Shown here one piece after another: positions 46,601 through 54,430 of a stretch of 64,000 bases of DNA. How positions within the stretch are numbered: the stretch's first letter is position 1; each line of letters starts with the position of its first letter. Where the stretch lies: contig SHMT01000001.1 in the NCBI GenBank assembly GCA_004282745.1, positions 124,001 to 188,000 of the forward strand, in the 5' to 3' direction. This DNA is from Candidatus Scalindua sp. SCAELEC01. Its GTDB lineage: Bacteria > Planctomycetota > Brocadiia > Brocadiales > Scalinduaceae. Position numbers and translations under genes: made by a program. The notes under the pieces were generated by a model. That model was given only the letters and a program-made list of their open reading frames with translations, did no database searches and was not told where the DNA came from.

Positions 46601-46765
46601 ATTGATCATAAATGCCTTGAGAAGCTCATATTCAGCAAAGGGATAAAAATAATCCCCTGATAGCAGAGGGTAGATAATATAAAAGGCTATACCTACCGGT
46701 ATAAAGAAGAGGACAACATACTTCAATACGTTATTGCGTATAAATATATTTTCAGGGTTTATCAT
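43646..46765 (-). CDS. YfhO-like membrane protein with an inserted carbohydrate-binding-like module
   Basis: 1039 residues. The N-terminal part has the YfhO pattern (FYPFAEYELLKA, PLWNDFVGCGQP) and many helices. Residues about 345-485 interrupt the helices with a soluble module (ENIIPNGGFTENAN, VPTQIGNKYKFSIYYKKG, YITLVNLTSIKNQSSYFD) of CBM4/9-like type. Helices resume, and the C-terminal 300 residues form a soluble domain ending in a last helix near 1010-1030. Almost the same module sits at the C-terminus of the unrelated protein at 54431. Probably a GT-C-like enzyme or polymer-binding membrane protein; donor and acceptor unknown. It ends 13 nt before a perfect palindrome. Confidence 0.75.
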   Translation of the reverse strand: MINPENIFIRNNVLKYVVLFFIPVGIAFYIIYPLLSGDYFYPFAEYELLKAFMINFIDTLRDAKLPLWNDFVGCGQPAITFGHYPISQNTIFYMIFGYSDFTYFFTRFTGIATLLFVFIYACKFLKISYLYALIGSLVYFCVNFVIRIIIAETVGNLYPIFPLLLILTIHLVTDKNVIRKKDVVIFSLFYILWLSGGHLTFELMPLVMLSIVYWLSIVIFHYQSIKFTDFTKFAVLYIILFIVPLSAVLYQYYFIYDVISESNRLKPGLIVSPFGPIAWKQLLVSFHSSSYFWVGLVCGTGYGIVKVLTRKYSHFITKERKIPSILLLLLIPLIFFLSNHAQEEKFGENIIPNGGFTENANALEPYKSTFSCVPDGQSGNCMMITSEENSTGYAYVSVPTQIGNKYKFSIYYKKGSAANSQIKIGSSLDGNNLYYSGVISHSDWTQYNAIFKATTNVTYITLVNLTSIKNQSSYFDTMTLHEINPPFLRDYITILKSTVFKIAFVLYVILIFFALCRKKDFLVPFSLSSFLDSALVLITYISLLSYFFFSPENIIGDVNGYDYDLFKELSTTFQIIFCLLVLCSIKDFKKNKIVIIVVLSLIILYLIRSHFTILLLRFTGIVWYAPRDGVIFSLFFALLFIFGLKNIMPLFTGFTQYQKTTNYIKYGVLFFLLLLLVRDSYHKFYQGTSHRFIYIKNDKLVRPDVPMDQGVIDAQKEVVLLKERLLALDNKTDHNYRMFTPGNSYFYLGGSMQSHKMSEAFIYDSSITKELQDFYEFTILNKEPAKIRELKDSMPYFLFTRHVHAGINLTHQEIPYGDFFMFAPKHTKYIKRQNIEFLWDLMQVKYVIVDAAFSNVLDAFTTRNQDYKLLGKYPKVGLNLYEIIKEKKYSTLAVLPIDENENFDQIIEKINSRDIETLKQLYSELLFLDNNTKDFTLLHSSRSHSKRYYDIESNRKGILVEMESWNKNWELEINGKQEVVQKVFQIFKGVKIYPGLNKIEISYRLKYFNLLFLLSLFTIIAYTFLFIKYRNSEKHATSR

Positions 46766-47035
46766 GGTAAAGACCTAACGTGGATACAACAGGATTAGAC
46801 AGGTAGTAGTGGAAATTACGTCAATCCGTTAATGACATGGATTTCACTTTTTGCTTTCTTCATGGAATCAAATTAATCCAACGGGTTAGGGGTGACTGTC
46901 AGGCAGAACCAGAGAATATTTTGCTGGGTTGAAAGCACAATAGTGTGACGGGTATACTTCAATTACAGTACTGTTATTCATGAAAAAGCAAGTAAAGAAT
47001 TTTATAAAGAGACTCACTGCCAGGGGCGCCTTTGC

Positions 47036-47806
47036 TTAAGAAGTAACTATACGTTCAAATCCTAACACGTAAGTGGCACATAATCGATTTAAAACAATAT
47101 TTTGTTCGATTGTGTTTTCTAACTTATTAAAAAGATGGAAAAGTTTCTCCGGTAAGAATTGTGGTAAAAAATTTATTCTCATATTAACTTTCATGGTGTA
47201 CCCCTCAACGTTAAAAGTGTTGATTAAATTTCTTAACTTAAAACTCTCTTCCCCGGCACGCTTATAAGATGGCAACAGTTCGAGACCTTTGCGTAATATG
47301 TTATCACCATTTGGTTCTAAGACTATCACCTTGGGACACACTTTGGCAAGATGAGAGACAACCTTTGGCGTATATTCTCGTATATGGTGGAGTATTCCAA
47401 TCAGGAAAGCACCATCCCAGAAAGAATCTGCCTCAAATTCATATTTTGTTATGTCCTTTGCATAAAAGTGGACATTCGGAGACGTTGAGTTAACTTTTGC
47501 CTGGGCTATAGCAGATTTAGATATCTCAAAGGCATCTACATGTTTGAAATGAGTCGAAAGTATATTCTCTGCAAAGGTCCCATCTCCACAACCGAGCTCT
47601 AAGATTTTCGCACTCTTAGTCAACCCAAGTACCTCTGCAACTCGCATCGCAGTTTGTGACTGTTTTGTGAGAATATGGCTTGCCACAAGGGCGCTGGAAA
47701 ATTGTGCTTTGTCATATCCAACAGAACCTGCATATTCCCAAAAATCCTTTTGATTGTTATGCTGTTTGTCTTCCTTCAATTTTCGATCCAGAAATCCCGA
47801 AAACAA
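47036..47806 (-). CDS. Class I SAM-dependent methyltransferase
   Basis: 256 residues at most. Motif I is ILELGCGDGTFAENIL, then VDAFEISKSAI and FLIGILHHI. The longest start, TTG 47806, lies inside the CAAATTTGTGATGGG repeat tract; TTG 47779 (nine codons later) is the likelier start but has only a weak ribosome binding site, so the N-terminus is open. Glycan methylation is likely from context. It is separated by a full palindromic repeat from the next - strand gene upstream. Confidence 0.72.
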   Translation of the reverse strand: MFSGFLDRKLKEDKQHNNQKDFWEYAGSVGYDKAQFSSALVASHILTKQSQTAMRVAEVLGLTKSAKILELGCGDGTFAENILSTHFKHVDAFEISKSAIAQAKVNSTSPNVHFYAKDITKYEFEADSFWDGAFLIGILHHIREYTPKVVSHLAKVCPKVIVLEPNGDNILRKGLELLPSYKRAGEESFKLRNLINTFNVEGYTMKVNMRINFLPQFLPEKLFHLFNKLENTIEQNIVLNRLCATYVLGFERIVTS

Positions 47807-47871
47807 ATTTGTGATGGGTATATAGAGAAATTGAGTTTATCATATAGAGTAAGGGTGCGCAAGTAACATAT

Positions 47872-48021
47872 ATAGTGTTTGAACGAAAACTACCCATCTA
47901 CTACGTTGCTGCCACAATTTCGAAATCCTCAAGTACAATTGTATGTTCCGGTTACGATATTGTTACGCGCCTTGTACCTGGGCACTTTTCATTCAAACAC
48001 AGGGTTTTCGTTCAGACACTA
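47872..48021 (-). repeat. Full palindromic repeat copy D (double right end)
   Basis: 150 bp: TAGTGTTTGAACGAAAACTA at the left, ACTTTTCATTCAAACAC and then GTTTTCGTTCAGACACTA at the right. The core has CTCAAGTACAATTGTATGTT in place of CTTGAGTACG, so the inner stem has drifted. Flanks read TATA on both sides (ATATAGTG ... CACTATAT), which may extend the palindrome or be a target duplication. It lies between a methyltransferase gene and a radical SAM gene. Confidence 0.85.
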
Positions 48022-48044
48022 TATAACAAAACCGATTTCTCGTC

Positions 48045-49478
48045 TTAAAAGGATTTCCTTAATCTCCACGCATATCTAATCGTAGCCCACCATGAGATGC
48101 CGCGCTCTTCTTTATGTCTGAGGACCGTGGCAAACAAAAATACATAATGGAAAAGAGGACTCAGAAAGTTTAAATATACTACCTTTTTAAACAGGGTAAA
48201 GAGCAAAGGCCATTTAATAAAGAAAAACGCTAAGCGATGAACGTTTTTAATAGATTCCTTCTGCTTCTTTGGAATAGCCAAAATACTTGCCGTGAGAAAT
48301 GAAGTTGGCAGGTCATTCAAAGAATAATCAGGTTTCAAAAGACCTTTCTCTATGCAGTAATTACAGAGCGCAGTATTTGGAAACGGCATAAATAATGCGG
48401 TGAAGGCGTAATCAGCCTTTGATTTGATATTAATGTCAATGGTCATTAAAGCGTCTTCTACTGTTTCACCAGGAAGGCAGAACATATTAGCTGTTTGCGT
48501 TTTAATACCGTAAGAGTGGAGAAGGTTACCGCAGCGAATAATTTTGTCATCCGTGATGTTTTTCTTTAATACATTCTTTCTTATACGATAACTGCCTGTT
48601 TCTATACCAAAACTTGCAGTGAGGCATCCGGCCTCCGCCAACATGCGTGCTGTTTCTTCATCGATAATGTTTGCTCGTGTAGTACACCAAAATGGTCTTC
48701 CAACCCTTACTTTATAAATATCAAGAAATTCTTTTAACCATTTTTTGTCAAATGTAAAAAGATCGTCACTAAAGAAAAAGCATTCAATTGGGTATTTCTC
48801 ATATTCAGAAGTAATTTCCTGAATAAAACTCTTAACACTTTTTTGGCGGATGTATTTTCCCTTCTCCTTAAAGACATCATGTATATTAGAATTATAGCAG
48901 AAACTGCATCTGAAATGACACCCTCTGCTTGAAAAAAAGCGCTGTACTTTATCTCTGGCAAGCTGAGGGTATCTTTCATAATAAATAGATCGGTCTTCAA
49001 TGATGTTGTCATCGAATGGTACCAGTTCTGCTCTCTGGTTAGTGCGAGTTTCTCCATTATCAGTTTTGTAAGATAAACCTGAAATAGTACTCCAGTCTAA
49101 AGTCTCGCTCTCCAGGTGTTCAATGACTTTTATTATTACGTCTTCTCCATCACTGTGGCATACAAGGTCAACCGATGCCTGAGAAAGAATCTGCTCGGGG
49201 TAAAATATTCCATGAACGCCACCTACAATAATCGGGAATTCAGGTAGAGACATGCGTATGGACTGAGTTAGTTTGATGAGCCATTTGTGTTCGGGAGACA
49301 TGAGAGAAATACCGATTAGTTTTGGCTGTAATTGTTTTAACTTCTGGATTAGATTATCTTCCAGGGATTCTATCAGTACCTCAGCCTTAAATCCTCTGTG
49401 ACTCAAATGGGATGTGATAGAGAGCACACCAAAATAGGGTACTGCATATTGTTGGATAAAAACTATATCTGGTCTCAT
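48045..49478 (-). CDS. B12-binding-domain radical SAM protein
   Basis: 477 residues. Cobalamin-binding-like N domain (IIVGGVHGIFYPEQ), radical SAM core with C187-x3-C191-x2-C194 (RGCHFRCSFC), then the FMPFPNTAL block of this family. The C-terminal 90 residues are hydrophobic and basic. ATG 49478 overlaps the stop of the upstream SDR gene by 4 nt (ATGA), so these two are coupled. Substrate unknown; the SDR partner suggests that a redox step precedes or follows. Confidence 0.85.
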   Translation of the reverse strand: MRPDIVFIQQYAVPYFGVLSITSHLSHRGFKAEVLIESLEDNLIQKLKQLQPKLIGISLMSPEHKWLIKLTQSIRMSLPEFPIIVGGVHGIFYPEQILSQASVDLVCHSDGEDVIIKVIEHLESETLDWSTISGLSYKTDNGETRTNQRAELVPFDDNIIEDRSIYYERYPQLARDKVQRFFSSRGCHFRCSFCYNSNIHDVFKEKGKYIRQKSVKSFIQEITSEYEKYPIECFFFSDDLFTFDKKWLKEFLDIYKVRVGRPFWCTTRANIIDEETARMLAEAGCLTASFGIETGSYRIRKNVLKKNITDDKIIRCGNLLHSYGIKTQTANMFCLPGETVEDALMTIDINIKSKADYAFTALFMPFPNTALCNYCIEKGLLKPDYSLNDLPTSFLTASILAIPKKQKESIKNVHRLAFFFIKWPLLFTLFKKVVYLNFLSPLFHYVFLFATVLRHKEERGISWWATIRYAWRLRKSF

Positions 49479-50248
49479 GGTATTCTTGATTTGCGAAGCA
49501 TTCGAAAGAGCTTCAAATAGAGAAAGTCCGGTACTGAGGTTAAAAAATATTTGTAAACTAAGGTATACAATCTTGGATAATTTATTTCTGATGGAATCTT
49601 TTTACCGGATAGCGACTTGACAAGTTTTTCTGCAGTATCTGAGTAAGACCTGGATTGACTCCCCGCTTGCTTCTCCCCAATATGACCTAGGTGTACCGTA
49701 ACAACACTGATATGATCGCTATTCCATATACTTCTCAGGCAGCGGAGACACATATCTAGGTATGCCTTTGAAGAGGGGTAAGCAATTCTTGGATCGAAAA
49801 CAGGAGGAACAAATGCGCTGAAAGATGAAATTCCAACAAAAATTCCACCATAAGTAAAAAGATAACCTTCAAACGCCTTGAGTACATTACTCAAGCCGCG
49901 TATACCAACACTATTGACTTTATCAAAAGTATCAAAATTAATAGTGAAATCACTGGTAATATCAGATTCTACGACGGCCGCGTTAAATACAACTTGAATA
50001 GGCCCTTTAGAAAATTTCGACGTGATCGATTTCAGAGTTTCAACACATGACGCCGAGGTGATATCTGTTTCTATATGATGGTACCTCGTTGAATGACACA
50101 AATTTTTGTAGTTTTTGATTTCATTAAACCGTGTTCGAGCTACTCCAAAAATGTGATGTGAATCGTTTCTCAGAAGTACTTCAACCAAAGCGCTTCCCAA
50201 TCCACGAGATGAACCAATGATGATAAAATGGTTGATACGTCTTTTCAT
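49475..50248 (-). CDS. Short-chain dehydrogenase/reductase
   Basis: 257 residues. Nucleotide-binding motif GSSRGLGSA, acidic DIT, NAAVV block, catalytic serine in ISSFSAF, and YPSSK for Tyr-x3-Lys. The C-terminal part lacks the usual GGxxxxG ending and is hydrophobic, so it may sit near the membrane. Coupled by a 4-nt overlap to the B12 radical SAM gene. Substrate unknown; a lipid or sugar ketone is plausible. Confidence 0.78.
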   Translation of the reverse strand: MKRRINHFIIIGSSRGLGSALVEVLLRNDSHHIFGVARTRFNEIKNYKNLCHSTRYHHIETDITSASCVETLKSITSKFSKGPIQVVFNAAVVESDITSDFTINFDTFDKVNSVGIRGLSNVLKAFEGYLFTYGGIFVGISSFSAFVPPVFDPRIAYPSSKAYLDMCLRCLRSIWNSDHISVVTVHLGHIGEKQAGSQSRSYSDTAEKLVKSLSGKKIPSEINYPRLYTLVYKYFLTSVPDFLYLKLFRMLRKSRIP

Positions 50249-50303
50249 AAAAATCTTATCCCTGAAAATAACGCTACAGTTTTACACAGCTACGATCAAA
50301 GTA

Positions 50304-52760
50304 TTAAAGCTCTTTCTTCCAATAATGAAAGGTAAACCAAGAAGACATTATTACCGAAAAGATGGATATACAAAAGGCTGTTTTGAAATGTGGCACATTA
50401 CAGAAAAACTCAACTAGATGAGAGCCGGCAGGAACTTTTACTCCACGAAATGCATGGAATGCTGGAATAATTTCTACTGGATTTCCATCTACTTTTGCTG
50501 ACCAATAGGGATGGAAGACATCGGTCAAAACAAGATATCCTCCTTGAGACGATTCCGCTTCTAACGAAACATATTCCGGTTCATATTCTAGGAATTTGGA
50601 GGGTTTTATTATATAGTCACTTGAATTAGATTGGTCAACATTTCCTTCATCATACATCTTAATACTAGGTTTCATATTTTCCTTAAAATCAGGTAGCCCT
50701 TCCTCTGTAACGTTGCTCACGATAAATGCTCTTGGTAAAGTGTCCGATAGTTTTGCTACATTAAATTCTCCTATATTTTTTATATCCACAAGGCCGAGTG
50801 TTTGAGCCGACGAGGACAACAACTCTTTATCTCGTGTTATAATATGATCTATCCCCAAGATTTTGAGCAAGTCCAGGTCCATAGAAGGAATTGTCCAAAC
50901 GGTCATGTAATAGATAAGGCCATTGCTGAACTCCTTATTCTCAACGTTAGGCAATCTTGATATTGTTTCTTTTGAGTATACAGAAGGGTAACCTGTTATG
51001 TTGTCTTCAGGCCGTATGTCATATTTGTGATATTTTATTAAATCACTATAACGTACAGGTGTCATGGATCCATAAAACGACGCATTATTAGTCTGACTAC
51101 GGAGAAATGTCCCATGATTTTGTGGGAGTTGATTTTCAATGTCCGGGTCTAGTACTCTTTGGTAAGGTTTGTTGTCCAAGCTATTAATCGCTTTTTTTAA
51201 TTCTGGAACACCGGTAAAGGGGTTGTAGGAAAGTCCTTCTCTTAGCAGAGGATTTGCGTATCCAGGCACCGGCTCAAGAGGAAGTACATAGTATAAACTC
51301 GAACATCCAGCCAGTACAATGACAAAAGGTGCAATCCTTTTTACTACTCGTTTAAATCGGAACTGAGTCAGCAATCCAAAAACTACCAGAAGAGCAAATG
51401 AGAAATCAATAAGATAATTATCTCTGGCCGGCATCCATAGATAGCCAAACAGATATGTTAAAACTATCTGCCCCTGTACCTCTAGGACTAAGACCATAAT
51501 AATGCAGAGATAGGCCAACCTTGCCACTTTATGACGAAGAACTTGCATACACCCAAACCAGACAAGGAATCCCCAGATACCTTTAAAAAGAACGGGTGCC
51601 ACACTAAGTAAATACATTTCATCAACGTTTACCATTGGTCTGCACCAGTAATATGCGGGGAGCATAAATAGTATCCATGCTGAAAACAGATCTCTTTTGG
51701 GATAATTACGTATTACCAAAGAAGTAGCCAATAAACTCCCGATAAAAATCGGGCTTTTTAAAAATGCAGCCCAAAAGGAAAACTCCCAGACCTTAAACAA
51801 TAAAGATGCGAATATTGCAGTACCTGAAAAAAACCAACGAAATTGAGACCTGCTATGCAAACCAACAAAAAGGAAGACACAAATAAACAAAAGAGCAAAA
51901 AAATCTGAGTCGCCAAGGCTGGAAAGGATATTCCTATACATTTCAAAGGAAAGAATATTGTGTAATCCATGAGGAACAGAGTGGCGGTTGGAGTTGTTTA
52001 GGGCATTCACTAAAAGGTTTACCTGCCATGATTGAGCAGTAATAGCCACAATGATACTTCCCCAAGCAAGAAAAATCATATGAAGTTTTTTCCATCTATT
52101 TTCCTGAATCATTAAAAAGAAGGCAATCACCGGGCACAGAATAAAAAACACAGTAGCAAAAAACCAGAATTCAAGTTTTGTTCCAAACATACCAAAGAAA
52201 AAAGTCCATCCCATCAGGAAGATATAGTGTAGCTTCCGTGTCTCAAACCACTTGACCATAAATAGAAAAACAAAAATGTGTGCTACGAAGAGATTCGTCT
52301 TAATGAACTCAAAAGACCAATAAGTAACTAATGGAGACATAAAGAAAAATAGTGAACTTATTGTGGATGCCCAGGATTCAAACCCTAATTTCCTGAAAGC
52401 ACAGTAACCGGCAATAACTAATGCCATACACTGCAGTAGAATAAAATACTCGTAATGAGGTTTTAAGAAGATTTCTAAAAAACTATAGAAATCAACTGGT
52501 ACCGTTGCCCATATAACCGCCTCATGACCTATACCCCAATATGGGTTCCATATTGGAAACTTAAATTCCATCAGATTTTCTAAAAACCACTGACGAAAAG
52601 GATAATACATTCCTGCATAGTCATTATGTGAGAAGAAAAGATTGCCTCTGTACAAATCGTATCCAAAGTAGAATGGAAAAAGTATGAGTAAGAGAAGCGG
52701 TAAATTAAAATGCTTTCTGACATTTAGCATCATAATAAAACTTGGAGATGGAAATTTCAT
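50304..52760 (-). CDS. YfhO-like membrane protein
   Basis: 818 residues, about 13 membrane helices followed by a periplasmic domain of about 280 residues and one last helix. The start pattern (NDYAGMYYPFRQWF, FPIWNPYWGIGHE) and the end pattern (WSAKVDGNPVEI, VKVPAGSHLVEF) are the typical YfhO family frame, without the extra modules of the other two YfhO-like proteins here. It may be a GT-C-type transferase using lipid-phosphate sugars; family members modify teichoic acids or other surface polymers in Gram-positives, while roles in other phyla are unclear. Start ATG 52760; ATG 52733 is an alternative. Confidence 0.75.
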   Translation of the reverse strand: MKFPSPSFIMMLNVRKHFNLPLLLLILFPFYFGYDLYRGNLFFSHNDYAGMYYPFRQWFLENLMEFKFPIWNPYWGIGHEAVIWATVPVDFYSFLEIFLKPHYEYFILLQCMALVIAGYCAFRKLGFESWASTISSLFFFMSPLVTYWSFEFIKTNLFVAHIFVFLFMVKWFETRKLHYIFLMGWTFFFGMFGTKLEFWFFATVFFILCPVIAFFLMIQENRWKKLHMIFLAWGSIIVAITAQSWQVNLLVNALNNSNRHSVPHGLHNILSFEMYRNILSSLGDSDFFALLFICVFLFVGLHSRSQFRWFFSGTAIFASLLFKVWEFSFWAAFLKSPIFIGSLLATSLVIRNYPKRDLFSAWILFMLPAYYWCRPMVNVDEMYLLSVAPVLFKGIWGFLVWFGCMQVLRHKVARLAYLCIIMVLVLEVQGQIVLTYLFGYLWMPARDNYLIDFSFALLVVFGLLTQFRFKRVVKRIAPFVIVLAGCSSLYYVLPLEPVPGYANPLLREGLSYNPFTGVPELKKAINSLDNKPYQRVLDPDIENQLPQNHGTFLRSQTNNASFYGSMTPVRYSDLIKYHKYDIRPEDNITGYPSVYSKETISRLPNVENKEFSNGLIYYMTVWTIPSMDLDLLKILGIDHIITRDKELLSSSAQTLGLVDIKNIGEFNVAKLSDTLPRAFIVSNVTEEGLPDFKENMKPSIKMYDEGNVDQSNSSDYIIKPSKFLEYEPEYVSLEAESSQGGYLVLTDVFHPYWSAKVDGNPVEIIPAFHAFRGVKVPAGSHLVEFFCNVPHFKTAFCISIFSVIMSSWFTFHYWKKEL

Positions 52761-52808
52761 GTGAAATCGGGTTCTGAAAAACGAAAATCAATTTGTGAAG
52801 GGTATAGG

Positions 52809-54386
52809 TTATACGTTGTTCGATAAATATTTCTTTGCCAAGTTAATTAAACCCTCTTTTCGGGTAGGTATTGCCCTGTTGAAGAGTATATATAATAACG
52901 TTATGAAGAAAAATATCCAGAAACTGATGACAAGAGACCACCCATGAACAGGAACCATTGCCCGTACTGTCCCTTGCAGAAAGATTGCAAAGCAAATACT
53001 TAAAAAGAACTTCTTGTTGACGTTTTCAACTCTGTTTGAAAGGTATAGAAACACAAAATACATGATTGTAATAATGGCAAAACAGAACGTTGCCCATTCT
53101 ACATGGCTTAATTTTAAGTACTTGGATTTAAGGGTAACAATACCTCGAACATTATGCCCAAGATCTCTTTTGTCTACTATAACACCTGGTGGTTCAGGCA
53201 GATAACCATAATCTCGTGGTAAATTCCCGGTGCTTGTAGCATATGGGATAAAGTAAAATAGTTCAAAATATGCCTTAGAGAGATTGGTAATATATTCTTT
53301 CGGGTAATGGGTAACGTAATCAAGAAAAATAGATCTTAGACCATCATAATAACCCTTTCCATGGTAATTTAGAGAAGGGTGCATGGCATCCGGAAACCGC
53401 TCTCTTAGAATTTCGTAACAACCTATATCATCAAATATCATCCCTATACTGTTTGGATATCTTCCCAACCCAATTACAAGAGAATGATAAGACTGATGCT
53501 TTCCCGGTCCTCTGAGATAAGGTAATACTCCACCGTTGTACTCCCCTGTCTTCATATCTCTGTGGAGTGCAATAGCCCCCGGTAGTAATATGAAAATAGT
53601 GATAAAGCTTAGCACAACGGTACATACGGATATAAGTTTATACTTCAACTTAATTTTAAGTACCATGATACAAAACAGTAGGGTTAAGATAAAGACCATT
53701 CCTTCATTGGATCTAATTAGGTACATTATACTGCATGTCAGGCCACAAAATAAAACCAGAAGTTGACCTTTCACGCTTCCAATGAGAGCATTTTTTCGGC
53801 ACAACAAGAAAATGATACTGAATGCCAAAATAGGGAAGATAATTACAATCGTACGACTATCGGGTGTTCCATAGACTAAAGAGAGTATGCGTGACTTAAG
53901 CATTAATGCTAAAATCATAAATATCCAGCCGGCGTAATGACTTTTACATAGCCTAGCGACAACAAAAGAAAGGACAACGAGGGAAATTATGAATGCCAAA
54001 TTATGTATTATTTCAACAGAGTGTATATTGATGGGAACCCCTAAAAGGCCCAGTGTCTGTTGTATTACTATATACCCAATATCATCATAATCGTCAGGTC
54101 CGGAACGAATAATTCTCTTCACACCCGGTTTCCATTCCCACTCTAGTCCAAAAGTATCGGCATAATCATTGGTTTCATATTTAATATAACCAAGCTTAAT
54201 GGCTTCATTGGTCTGTTGAATATTTCTATGGGTAAAATATCCTGTGCCATTGTCCGCTATCTTTTGGTCAATCATCAATGTTCCGGATACTATGATAATA
54301 AAAAAGAGGACACCAAAGAAAAGAAAGATATTTTTCTTCCTTGTCCTGTCGTTAAAGCGATAAATAACTTTTCTTAAAAACTCCAT
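52809..54386 (-). CDS. Polytopic membrane protein, paralogue of the one at 54431
   Basis: 525 residues, about ten helices with a large outer loop (about 290-420). No named family recognised with certainty; the layout resembles GT-C-type or O-antigen polymerase-like proteins. Residues around YGTPDSRTIVII, LHRDMKTG and YFELFYFIPY match the neighbour at 54431 (YGLPNKYSHP, THRDKKF, YDYFLFLPYY), so the two arose by duplication. AAAGG upstream of ATG 54386. Lacks the C-terminal module of its paralogue. Confidence 0.6.
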   Translation of the reverse strand: MEFLRKVIYRFNDRTRKKNIFLFFGVLFFIIIVSGTLMIDQKIADNGTGYFTHRNIQQTNEAIKLGYIKYETNDYADTFGLEWEWKPGVKRIIRSGPDDYDDIGYIVIQQTLGLLGVPINIHSVEIIHNLAFIISLVVLSFVVARLCKSHYAGWIFMILALMLKSRILSLVYGTPDSRTIVIIFPILAFSIIFLLCRKNALIGSVKGQLLVLFCGLTCSIMYLIRSNEGMVFILTLLFCIMVLKIKLKYKLISVCTVVLSFITIFILLPGAIALHRDMKTGEYNGGVLPYLRGPGKHQSYHSLVIGLGRYPNSIGMIFDDIGCYEILRERFPDAMHPSLNYHGKGYYDGLRSIFLDYVTHYPKEYITNLSKAYFELFYFIPYATSTGNLPRDYGYLPEPPGVIVDKRDLGHNVRGIVTLKSKYLKLSHVEWATFCFAIITIMYFVFLYLSNRVENVNKKFFLSICFAIFLQGTVRAMVPVHGWSLVISFWIFFFITLLYILFNRAIPTRKEGLINLAKKYLSNNV

Positions 54387-54430
54387 AGCAAAATGGCCTT
54401 TCGAATAGTATTGCTCAGGGTATCAATGAT

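Noticed and set aside
6533-48021. Repeat copies read as a CRISPR array
   Set aside because: Copies are tens of kilobases apart, 130-150 bp long and palindromic along their length, with no regular spacers and no cas genes.
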